Of a DNA stretch of 64,000 nt, positions 21,419-29,467 are shown in pieces. The position numbers and the translations under genes are program-made. The stretch lies in contig JAQTPT010000004.1 of the NCBI GenBank assembly GCA_028712795.1, positions 62,001-126,000 of the forward strand. The letters run 5' to 3'. Under the pieces are notes generated by a model, which did not search any database, was not told where the DNA came from, and saw nothing but the letters and a program-made list of their open reading frames with translations. The number at the start of each line of letters is the position of its first letter. Position 1 is the stretch's first letter. Source of the stretch: Methylococcales bacterium. GTDB taxonomy: Bacteria; Pseudomonadota; Gammaproteobacteria; Methylococcales; Methylomonadaceae.

Positions 21419-22479
21419 TAGTCAAAACTCCTTAATGCCAGGCCGCAAGCGATCATCATTGCAGGCGCATTATTGAGTAAATTGTCAGGCTTTATTTTAT
21501 GGGACAGCGTCATATCACTGAAAGGGTTGGCGATATAGACAGGTACGCCCAGACTCTTTTCAACCAATTTGTCAATGCCTGGTATTGAAGCGCAACCGCC
21601 AGCCAAAACCATGCTGTTTATCGATCTGTTCGTGCTTGAGGAGACAAAAAACTGCAAGGACCGTTGAATTTGCTGGACCATCGCTCTTTTAAACGGGTCA
21701 AGCACATCAACCGTGTAATTATCAGGCAAGCCCCCCTGTTTTTTTGCCAAGCCGGCCTCTACGTAAGAGAGTCCGTACCGGCGCTGAATTTCTTCGGTTA
21801 GTTGCCTGCCACCAAATCCTTGTTCCTGTGTATACACCAGCCGGCCATCCTGCAATACGGTCAATGTGGCCATTGCTGATCCTATGTCTAGAATAGCGAC
21901 AGTTTGAGCGGCTGTTGAAGATGCTAAAGGGTCAGGCAACAATGAAAAGGCATTTTCCATTGCAAATGATTCAACGTCTACAATGCTGGCTTTTAATCCC
22001 GCTTTTAATACCGCCTCGACCCGGTCATTAACGTTTTCTCTCCTGGAAACCACGAGCAGCACATCAACCATTTCAGGGTTATTTCTATTTACTCCTTGAA
22101 CTTCAAAATCGAAATTTACTTCATCAAGGGGATAGGGTACGTGCTGATCCGCTTCAATCATAATCTGCACTTCCATCTCGTCATCAGTCAACGAGTCTGG
22201 CATAGTGATAATTTTTGTCATAACAGCCGATACTGGAACTGCAACCGCCGCTTGTTTTAGTTTTGATTCAGAAAGCGTTAGAGCAGTTTTTATAGCCTCG
22301 GCAACCACATCGACATTCGCAATGTTTTTTTCACTGGGAACATCTTGATGCACAGGGGCTACTGCAAAGCTTTCAACTCTGTAACGAGCGCCTGTTTTAC
22401 TTAATTCCAGTAACTTTACAGCAGCAGAACTGATATCAATTCCAAGAACAGCATTTTGTTTCCGATTAAACCAGTTCAT
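21418..22479 (-). CDS. pilM: Type IV pilus assembly protein PilM (actin-like ATPase)
   Basis: Cytoplasmic actin-fold protein that binds the PilN N-terminus. 353 residues. Nucleotide-site motifs are LGIDISSAAVKLLEL near residue 12, AILDIGSAMATLTVL near residue 195 and MVLAGGCASIPGID near residue 292. First gene of pilMNOPQ. In many gammaproteobacteria ponA is divergently transcribed just upstream; here that side is an empty 1.3-kb region. Confidence 0.97.
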   Translation of the reverse strand: MNWFNRKQNAVLGIDISSAAVKLLELSKTGARYRVESFAVAPVHQDVPSEKNIANVDVVAEAIKTALTLSESKLKQAAVAVPVSAVMTKIITMPDSLTDDEMEVQIMIEADQHVPYPLDEVNFDFEVQGVNRNNPEMVDVLLVVSRRENVNDRVEAVLKAGLKASIVDVESFAMENAFSLLPDPLASSTAAQTVAILDIGSAMATLTVLQDGRLVYTQEQGFGGRQLTEEIQRRYGLSYVEAGLAKKQGGLPDNYTVDVLDPFKRAMVQQIQRSLQFFVSSSTNRSINSMVLAGGCASIPGIDKLVEKSLGVPVYIANPFSDMTLSHKIKPDNLLNNAPAMMIACGLALRSFD

Positions 22480-22608
22480 GATATACCCTTAAAAACTTGA
22501 TCATATATACGATCCATAGATTGTCATGCCCATCTATTTAACTGAAGCTCCCCAGTTTTTGTGCTCGTGACGTATATAGGAAAACCAATCAAAGCGGGGA
22601 TTGCTATA

Positions 22609-22658
22609 AATCACGCAAACCCGGCATTAAATTTCTATCCCGCATAGCCGGAGTGATT
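22609..22658. other. Two-stem inverted repeat upstream of pilM
   Basis: AATCAC (22609-22614) pairs with GTGATT (22653-22658). Inside it CCGGC (22621-22625) pairs with GCCGG (22647-22651), leaving a one-sided internal loop GCAAAC and a 21-base terminal loop. It lies 130-180 bases upstream of the pilM start. It could be a structured 5' leader or a regulator site. It does not match a riboswitch I recognise. Confidence 0.35.
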
Positions 22659-23444
22659 AGCTTTGTTTAAAAACCGGGAAACCTCAGCTATTTAATTACC
22701 GGCTAATTACGAGGCAATAACAACGCGGTGTTTCACTAGTAAAAGAACAATAATCTTTTTTTCATCGAGAAGGTATTCAATTTGTTAAAAACACACGGTT
22801 TAAGCTGTGTCAATAAAATATGCAAACAACTATGCTGCTTTCATTCCTGTTCTGGTTTTCATTTTTGAATAACCTTGATCTTTAGCCCTTCATCTCCTAT
22901 CCAAACTAGTGCCATATTGGTTGAGTTAACTATAGTTGGATTTGAAAACCCGTTTTCTGAGGACGAACTACGTGAAACCTTTCTTGGATTTAGTTTTACG
23001 ATCTTTTTCTAACAAAAAATATTAGTTTTGTGACGAAAATTTGTTTTAACTGATGTCTGCGATACAGATAGGGATTTTAGGCGGTATCGATGAATGAAAA
23101 CCCAAATTCACGTAAGAACTTGAACAAAAGTAAAGCGCGTTAGCTTATATCCTTCGCCGGAAATCATCTACCTTTATTGTACAATTTGAGGATAAGAAAC
23201 GCACCCCAAACGTATATGATGCTTAAATATGCAAGGGATGGGTATATATTATGAGCCTTGACGAAATATTTTACAGCCTGACTTAAAAAAAGAAGACTAT
23301 ATGAAACGCATGAAATGGTTGAAGATTAAAACCTAAAGCCGGCCTGCATGACCTTCTAAAAGTAATTATTGAAAGGGGGGCGTTAAAGGCGTTTAGCCCA
23401 AACTGCTGCAAAAAAGCTTCACATCGACTCAGTTGTTGCTAACT

Positions 23445-23603
23445 ATGGCGGATTTTAGAGCTTCTTTTGAAGCACGTTATATTTCTGCATGTACGACCGA
23501 TACATCAAATCGTTTACATTTCTTATGGCTATATAATCCAGCGCATCAACAACTCGTCAACAAAGAAGTTGGTGCGCTGTGTTATTCGGCTCATTACTCG
23601 TAA
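23445..23603 (+). CDS. Possible small protein, 52 residues
   Basis: An ATG-started frame reading MADFRASFEARYISACTT and ending GALCYSAHYS. It has no clear ribosome-binding site and no family I recognise. A near-perfect inverted repeat (CAGCGCAYCAAC, 23539-23550 and 23568-23579) falls within its 3' part. It may be a chance frame or the end of a decayed gene. Confidence 0.2.
   Translation: MADFRASFEARYISACTTDTSNRLHFLWLYNPAHQQLVNKEVGALCYSAHYS
23539..23579. repeat. 12-base inverted repeat
   Basis: CAGCGCATCAAC and GTTGGTGCGCTG form an 11-of-12 pair stem around a 17-base loop. No T run follows on either strand, so it is not a typical terminator. Confidence 0.5.
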
Positions 23604-23776
23604 GGTAGGGAATGTGGATGAACCAACTTAGACGTTTAAAATCGCTAACTCCGTTTGGCAACCTTATTCTAAGTGCGTTGCTAAGAGCCTTTATAGTCAT
23701 TCACAATTATTTCGAGATCTTGCTAATTTTTAAAAGTCCCTGGACAAATAGGCGGAACCTATAATTGAGGGCTTCA

Positions 23777-23977
23777 TTATTTTCCGTATTTTTTACGGAA
23801 TTTATCAACACGACCCGCTGTATCTACAACGCGCTGCTTGCCCGTATAAAAAGGATGGCATGCAGAACAAACTTCTACCTGCAAATCCTTGGCTAAAACA
23901 GAGCCGGTCAAAAATGTATTACCGCAACCACAAGTCACAGTAATTTGTTTATATTCAGGATGAATTTCTGGTTTCAT
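23777..23977 (-). CDS. rpmE: 50S ribosomal protein L31 (zinc-ribbon type)
   Basis: 66 residues, the normal length. Starts [16 protein letters not shown] and has the four zinc cysteines of the C+ form (CGCG and CSACH), ending FRKKYGK. Cytoplasmic part of the large ribosomal subunit. It stands alone with a terminator upstream, after ampG. A C+ L31 can serve as a zinc store and may be exchanged for a C- paralog under Zn limitation; no paralog is in this window. Confidence 0.97.
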   Translation of the reverse strand: MKPEIHPEYKQITVTCGCGNTFLTGSVLAKDLQVEVCSACHPFYTGKQRVVDTAGRVDKFRKKYGK

Positions 23978-24133
23978 ATAACTTACTCATTACCCACAAA
24001 GAGACTACATACGTTTTAAAGAACCCCATATAATACGTTTTCCATAGACGGTTGGCAACTTCCTTGTTAAATTTATACGTGTTGTTACTCTAAGATTACA
24101 CAATGAAATTGACTTAAAAAACCGGCGTGGCAA

Positions 24134-24158
24134 CAAAAAAAACCGGGTTTTATACCCG
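24134..24158 (-). terminator. Terminator after ampG
   Basis: On the minus strand CGGGT-ATAAA-ACCCG followed by G and a run of eight T lies about 27 bases past the ampG stop. It separates ampG from rpmE. Confidence 0.75.
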
Positions 24159-24184
24159 AAGAAGTTTAAATTCGACAGCCATTT

Positions 24185-25438
24185 TTATTCGTCAGCCGCT
24201 AGCTTGCCTTGATCATTCCAGGGAGCGACTTTGAGTAAAAGCAACATCCCGGGAATAGCGATAACAAAGCAAAACAGGAAAAAAGCCATCCATCCGAACC
24301 ATTCAACCAGGTAGCCAGTAACCGCATTGGCAAAAGTGCGGGGAACCGCTGCCAAACTAGTGAATAAGGCGAATTGGGTGGCGGTGTAAAGTGGATGCGT
24401 GGTATGGGCGATATAGGCAACAAAGGCTGTTGTGCCCAAGCCTACCCCCAAGGCTTCAATGCCGATTACCAAAGCAAGCCAGGGCAGGCTGTGTCCCACT
24501 GTCGCAAGCCAGGCAAAGCCCAATATAGCGACCATCTGTATTAAGCCAAAAATCCACAGCGAACGATTGATACCAAGCTTGATCATCCAGATACCGCCGA
24601 GCAATCCCCCAATGACGCTTGGCCACAAGCCGGCATTTTTAGCGATGAGTCCAATCTCAGTTTTACTGAAGCCCATATCAAGGTAAAACGGCGTGGCAAG
24701 AGCTGTAGCCATGCTATCGCCCAGCTTGTAGAAAAAGATGAAGGCGAGTACCAGTACTGCTGATTTTAAGCCGTTTCTGTTAATAAATTCTTGAAAAGGT
24801 TCAACCACTGCCCCTCTGAGCGTCTTCGGTGCACCTTTTCCAAGCATGGGTTCGCTCACGAAAAGCGTCATGGCAACACCCGGCAACATGAACAAAGCCG
24901 TGATAAAAAAGACACTGCTCCATGGTAAATGGTCAGCCAGGATAAGCGATAAAGAACCGGGTATTAAACTTGAAATTTTGTATGCATTGACGTGAATGGC
25001 GTTACCAAGGCCCAGTTCCACGTCCAGTAACAATTCACGTCGATAGGCATCCAGTACAATATCTTGCGAAGCGCTGAAAAATGCTACTACAGTGGCCAGA
25101 TAGGCAATTGTCCATAAATCCAGCTTGGGATGTAACAAGCCGAATGCCGGAATTGACAGCAGTAAAGCCATTTGCATAATAATGAGCCAGCCCCGCCGGC
25201 GTCCAAGAGGTGGAGAATAGCGGTCAAACAACGGCGCCCAAATAAATTTCCAGGTAAACGGTAATTGAATCAGTGCGAACAAGCCTATCACTTTCAAATC
25301 CACCCCTTCAGATCTTAGCCATGCTGGCAGCAGGGCGATCAGGATATACAGGGGCAAGCCAGAGCTGAAGCCGGTGAATATGCAAATGAGCATGTGCTTG
25401 TTGAACAATACCCGGCTGATGTTCGTGTTATTTGTCAA
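24185..25438 (-). CDS. ampG: AmpG-like muropeptide permease (MFS)
   Basis: Inner-membrane transporter of 417 residues with about 12 hydrophobic segments. The N-terminal GFSSGLPLYILIALLPAWLR, GVDLKVIGLFALIQLPFTWK, and WAPLFDRYSPPLGRRRGW blocks are the AmpG signature. AmpG imports anhydromuropeptides for cell-wall recycling, which in some bacteria also signals beta-lactamase induction. No ampC, ampR or recycling gene is adjacent. Assignment within MFS is firm; the exact substrate is by family. Confidence 0.88.
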   Translation of the reverse strand: MTNNTNISRVLFNKHMLICIFTGFSSGLPLYILIALLPAWLRSEGVDLKVIGLFALIQLPFTWKFIWAPLFDRYSPPLGRRRGWLIIMQMALLLSIPAFGLLHPKLDLWTIAYLATVVAFFSASQDIVLDAYRRELLLDVELGLGNAIHVNAYKISSLIPGSLSLILADHLPWSSVFFITALFMLPGVAMTLFVSEPMLGKGAPKTLRGAVVEPFQEFINRNGLKSAVLVLAFIFFYKLGDSMATALATPFYLDMGFSKTEIGLIAKNAGLWPSVIGGLLGGIWMIKLGINRSLWIFGLIQMVAILGFAWLATVGHSLPWLALVIGIEALGVGLGTTAFVAYIAHTTHPLYTATQFALFTSLAAVPRTFANAVTGYLVEWFGWMAFFLFCFVIAIPGMLLLLKVAPWNDQGKLAADE

Positions 25439-25653
25439 AGGTTACCTATAAAATCAAACTTCGTCGTGATGGCTGCACTGAAAAACAGTAAAGCCATAAG
25501 CTAGCATTGGGTGCGGAATTATTTTTAATTACAACCCACCAAATTTTTCATGCTGAGTCTTTATTTTAAAGGCACATAAAAAACTATATAGGGAATCGGA
25601 ATTGAGGAAAATCAGAAAGAAGCATGCTCAGCAGATTGAGCTTAACATTACTT

Positions 25654-25725
25654 GATAAGATTGTCCGGCAAATAACGGACAACCTTATCAAAACAACAGC
25701 GCCGCCGCACGATTAGTGCGGCGCC
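25654..25725 (-). terminator. Pair of hairpins downstream of nhaD
   Basis: Two stems in tandem. The first after the nhaD stop pairs GCCGCAC with GTGCGGC around a 5-base loop (25699-25725) and is followed on the minus strand by GCTGTTGTTTT. The second, 25654-25689, pairs GATAAGATTGTCCG with CGGACAACCTTATC (13 of 14) around GCAAATAA. The first is the likelier terminator; the second may reinforce it. Confidence 0.6.
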
Positions 25726-25734
25726 AAAACTTTT

Positions 25735-27093
25735 TCAACCATTAATCAAATAATGAGCAAAAATACTTGCTGCATAACCACCCGCAATAGCTGGCGCCCA
25801 TTTTAAATGACTGAAGAAAGTGTATTTATGGTTAGATTGGCCCATTAAAGCGACTCCTGCCGCTGAACCGACAGATAACAGCGATCCACCAACGCCCGCA
25901 GTTAAGGTCACCAATAACCATTGGAACAAATCCATATCCAGATTCATATTCAATACGGCAAACATCACGGGGATGTTATCAACAATAGCGGAAATCAGCC
26001 CCACCAGAATGTTGGCGGTAGTCGCGCCCAGGCCGTCATACATAGCGCCTGATAGCAACTCAAGATAACCGATATAGCCTAAACCGCCGACTGCAAAGAC
26101 TACGCCGAAGAAAAAAAGCAAGGTATCCCATTCCGCATGACGAACTTTATTGAAAATATCAAAGCCTTCTTCACCTTCAACATAAAAGTGCTTTTTCAGA
26201 CGATATCCATACAGCATTAAAACAGAAAGGCCGACCATCATGCCCATGAACGGCGGTAAATGCAGTCCTTGTTTAAAGCTGACCGCAGTGACAATAGTCA
26301 ATAAGAATAGCCCGCAAATTTGCAGTGCGCCTGGTTTTAACAGAACAGCAGCTTCGGTGGTTTCTTTTGGCTGCTCATTGGGCACGGCGAAATACATTAT
26401 TGCCGCTGGTACGGCATAATTCACCGCTGAAGGAATAAATAACTTAAAGAAATCAAAAAATTCTGCATATCCCGCCTGCCAAACCATTAACGTTGTAATG
26501 TCGCCAAATGGGCAGAAAGCACCGCCTGCATTAGCAGCAACCACTAAATTGACAAAACCAATGCTGATAAATTTTTCGTTGTCCGCGCCTACCGCCAAAA
26601 CGACCGCGCCAACTAATAACGCCGCTGTCAGGTTATCAGCTACAGCGGATAAAAAGAAGGTAACAATACCCGTAATCAAGAATAATTTCCGGTAGCCAAA
26701 CTGTCTTCTTACCATCCACGATCTCAAGGCTTCAAAGACATTGCGCTCTGCCATTGAGTTGATATAAGTCATGGCGACCAATAAAAACAGCATCAGCTCG
26801 GCATATTCTGTCAAATTGTACTCGAAAGCCTTATGCATATCTTCAACAGATATCCCTTTTTGCGACGCTAAAATAGCCGCGTGCGCCCAGATAATCCCCG
26901 CCGCAAGAATAACGGGTTTGGATTTACGCAAATGCGTAAATTCTTCGGCCATTACAAAACCGTAAGCGACAATAAAAATCAAAACGGTATAAATGCCGCG
27001 TTCCGTTCCCGTCATTCCAAGACTTTCAAAGCCACCCGCCATTGCCATTTGAGGCGCCAGCAACACCGATAATAAAATCAATAAAAATCGCAC
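25735..27093 (-). CDS. nhaD: Na+/H+ antiporter NhaD
   Basis: Inner-membrane sodium:proton antiporter of the NhaD/ArsB ion-transporter family. 452 residues with a cleavable-looking first helix (LLILLSVLLAPQMAMA) and about 12 more hydrophobic segments. Conserved blocks include SAVADNLTAALLVGAV, VVAANAGGAFCPFGDITTLM and SAIVDNIPVMFAVLNM, the paired unwound-helix motifs of the family, and the ending GVALMGQSNHKYTFFSHLKW. It contributes to pH and Na homeostasis. Divergent from the sulfite-reductase-like gene upstream. Confidence 0.93.
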   Translation of the reverse strand: MRFLLILLSVLLAPQMAMAGGFESLGMTGTERGIYTVLIFIVAYGFVMAEEFTHLRKSKPVILAAGIIWAHAAILASQKGISVEDMHKAFEYNLTEYAELMLFLLVAMTYINSMAERNVFEALRSWMVRRQFGYRKLFLITGIVTFFLSAVADNLTAALLVGAVVLAVGADNEKFISIGFVNLVVAANAGGAFCPFGDITTLMVWQAGYAEFFDFFKLFIPSAVNYAVPAAIMYFAVPNEQPKETTEAAVLLKPGALQICGLFLLTIVTAVSFKQGLHLPPFMGMMVGLSVLMLYGYRLKKHFYVEGEEGFDIFNKVRHAEWDTLLFFFGVVFAVGGLGYIGYLELLSGAMYDGLGATTANILVGLISAIVDNIPVMFAVLNMNLDMDLFQWLLVTLTAGVGGSLLSVGSAAGVALMGQSNHKYTFFSHLKWAPAIAGGYAASIFAHYLING

Positions 27094-27247
27094 AAAAATA
27101 TCCCCCTAAATTTTTTATAGTTATTGAACACAGCAAATTTAAAATGATAATGGTATCACCAACTAATAAATTTTGTCATTTTATGACGCACAGTATATGA
27201 TTACCTGCCATGATTATTCGCCAGAAAGGCACAGTAAACGCCCAACT

Positions 27248-28900
27248 ATGTATCAGTATAACGATAACGACCAAATTCTCATTGACGAACGGGTAGCCCA
27301 GTTTAGAAGGCAAACCGGGCAGTATTTAACAGGCGAAATTTCTGAAGATCAGTATCGTGCCTTACGATTGCGGAATGGCCTTTATATTCAAATTCATGCC
27401 CCCATGCTTCGGATTGCAGGGCCTTACGGTTTGCTTAACGCCAAACAACTCCGTAAATTAGCCCATATTGCCCGTCATTATGACAAAAACTATTGTCATT
27501 TTACGACGCGCCAAAATATCCAGTTCAACTGGCCCAAGTTAGAGGAAGTTCCCGATATTCTGGCAGAACTGGCCAGTGTACAAATGCACGCTATTCAAAC
27601 CAGCGGCAACTGCATGAGAAACACCACATCGGACCACTTGGCCGGCGTCTGTGTTGATGAGATTGAAGACCCACGTCCATATTGCGAAATAATTCGCCAA
27701 TGGACAACGCTACATCCTGAATTCGACTATTTGCCACGCAAATTCAAAATAGCGGTTAGTGGCGCTCTGCATGATCGTGCCGCCACGCAATTTCACGATA
27801 TCGGCTTACATCTGGTTAAAAACGATGCAGGGGAGGTGGGTTTCAGAGTGCTGGTTGGCGGCGGCTTGGGGCGCACACCGGTCATAGGGCAAGTGATCAA
27901 GCCTTATCTGGAAAAAAAGCACTTGCTATCTTATCTGGAAGCCATACTGCGCATTTATAACCTGTTTGGCCGTCGTGACAACAAATACAAAGCCCGGATC
28001 AAGATTCTGGTCAAGGAATCGGGTCTTGAAAATTTTTCGAAATTAGTTGAGCAGGAATGGCTTCTTATTAGAGACAGCAACGAGTTGAGCGACGATCGCA
28101 TTAACGCGATAAAAAACCATTTTGCTCCCCCAGCCTATGACCCGGCCGCAGTACAAGACACCAGCTTCGCTCAGCAGCAACAGGACAACAAAGCTTTTGC
28201 AACCTGGGTCAAATATAATACGGCAGAACACAAAATACCAGGATATCGCGCTGTTTTTCTATCATTAAAAGCACCCGATTCACCGCCTGGCGATATGACC
28301 GATGTACAGCTTGACGAAGTGGCGGATCTTACCGAACAATATAGTTTTGGAGAGATCAGAGCGACTCACAGACAAAATCTAATTCTGGCTGACGTAAAAC
28401 AAGCCGATCTATTTGACCTATGGCAAAAACTGGACAGTTTGAAACTTGCGACCCCAAATATTGGGACTGTCACTGACATGATTTGCTGCCCGGGGCTTGA
28501 TTTTTGCTCTCTTGCCAATGCCGGCTCTATTGGTGTTGCCAAGGAAATCAATGAAGCACTTGATGATATGGACTACATTCACGATATTGGCGACTTAAAA
28601 ATTAACATGTCGGGTTGTATGAATGGTTGCGCCCATCAAAGTGTCGGCCACATTGGCATTTTGGGTGTTGATAAAAAGGGGGCTGAGTGGTATCAAATCA
28701 CCTTGGGCGGCTCTTCGGAAAATGAAGCCGCGCTAGGCGAAAGACTGGGGCCTTCAGTTGCAAAAGATCAGGTGACTAAAGCTATCACGACTATCCTTGA
28801 TGTTTATGTTAAAAATCGCCTGGATGATGAATCATTTCTGGACATGGTAAACCGTGTTGGAATTACCCCATTCAAAGAGCAAGTCTATGCAGATAATTAA
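27248..28900 (+). CDS. cysI: Sulfite/nitrite reductase hemoprotein (CysI-like)
   Basis: Siroheme and 4Fe-4S reductase, cytosolic, most likely the assimilatory sulfite reductase. I choose the ATG at 27248 (MYQYNDNDQILIDERV), the usual family start, giving about 550 residues; the frame is open upstream to a TTG at 27173. The two repeats of the family are visible (FTTRQNIQFNWPKLEEV in the first). The cluster/siroheme cysteines are in CCPGLDFCSLANAGS and MSGCMNGCAHQSVGHIG. It is followed by a DUF934 gene, a common pairing for this non-CysJ-dependent form. No flavoprotein cysJ is near. Nitrite as substrate cannot be excluded. Confidence 0.88.
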   Translation: MYQYNDNDQILIDERVAQFRRQTGQYLTGEISEDQYRALRLRNGLYIQIHAPMLRIAGPYGLLNAKQLRKLAHIARHYDKNYCHFTTRQNIQFNWPKLEEVPDILAELASVQMHAIQTSGNCMRNTTSDHLAGVCVDEIEDPRPYCEIIRQWTTLHPEFDYLPRKFKIAVSGALHDRAATQFHDIGLHLVKNDAGEVGFRVLVGGGLGRTPVIGQVIKPYLEKKHLLSYLEAILRIYNLFGRRDNKYKARIKILVKESGLENFSKLVEQEWLLIRDSNELSDDRINAIKNHFAPPAYDPAAVQDTSFAQQQQDNKAFATWVKYNTAEHKIPGYRAVFLSLKAPDSPPGDMTDVQLDEVADLTEQYSFGEIRATHRQNLILADVKQADLFDLWQKLDSLKLATPNIGTVTDMICCPGLDFCSLANAGSIGVAKEINEALDDMDYIHDIGDLKINMSGCMNGCAHQSVGHIGILGVDKKGAEWYQITLGGSSENEAALGERLGPSVAKDQVTKAITTILDVYVKNRLDDESFLDMVNRVGITPFKEQVYADN

Positions 28901-29339
28901 AGATAAACAGATTGTTGACGACACCTGGAGCTATGTTGCAGAAGATGCGGAATTAAAAGCCGGAGACATCTGCGTTTCATTAGCCCGATGGAAGCAGGAC
29001 AAGCAACAATTACTGGCCCATGCGGGAAACGTTGGCGTAAGGATAGGGCCTGCCGATTCTGTGGATGACATCGCCCCTGATTTGGCCAATATTCAGCTGA
29101 TTGAGCTGGACTTTCCTGACTTTGCGGATGGCCGTTTATTTTCTCATGCCTGGCTGCTTCGGGGGCGCTATGACTATCAAGGTGAAATCCGGGCAACAGG
29201 CCACTATATGACGGATCAGGTATTCTATTTATCGCGTGTGGGCGTAAATGCATTTAGCCCGGAAAAAGTTGAAGATCTTCCTGTTGTCCTATCTCATTTA
29301 AACGATTTTACTGTTAAGTATCAGAACTCAATCAACTAA
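28887..29339 (+). CDS. DUF934 family protein
   Basis: About 150 residues starting at the ATG at 28887 (MQIIKDKQIVDDTW), overlapping the reductase gene by 14 bases. Conserved parts are the ELDFPDFADGRLFSHAWLLR segment and GHYMTDQVFYLSRVGVNAF. DUF934 proteins are nearly always encoded directly after this type of sulfite reductase and are thought to assist it, possibly in electron delivery or assembly; the biochemical role is not established to my knowledge. No cofactor motif is visible. Confidence 0.9.
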   Translation: MQIIKDKQIVDDTWSYVAEDAELKAGDICVSLARWKQDKQQLLAHAGNVGVRIGPADSVDDIAPDLANIQLIELDFPDFADGRLFSHAWLLRGRYDYQGEIRATGHYMTDQVFYLSRVGVNAFSPEKVEDLPVVLSHLNDFTVKYQNSIN

Positions 29340-29467
29340 TGGTTAATTTGTCCAAGACAACCTGGCTATTCATGATGGACTAATCGAAGTTACGCGCATC
29401 TTTCACTACCCGATGCGCCTCCTTGCGCCGGCGCATTCTGTATAGACTGAATAGTTATCGACAATTA

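Larger units (their letters stand above)
22480..23776. other. Long gene-poor region between pilM and rpmE
   Basis: About 1.3 kb of AT-rich sequence without a convincing gene. It should hold the pilM promoter. Two inverted repeats stand out and are listed separately (22609-22658, 23539-23579), plus one 52-codon reading frame. Short scattered frames (for example PDLKKEDYMKRMKWLKIKT near 23279) look like debris of a frameshifted gene I cannot name. In Pseudomonas-type genomes ponA and a few other genes lie between rpmE and pilM, so this may be a scar of their loss. Confidence 0.6.

Noticed and set aside
22609..22658. c-di-GMP (GEMM) riboswitch upstream of pilM
   Set aside because: The stems do not fit the two-helix GEMM fold, and the GNRA tetraloop-receptor core is not found on either strand.
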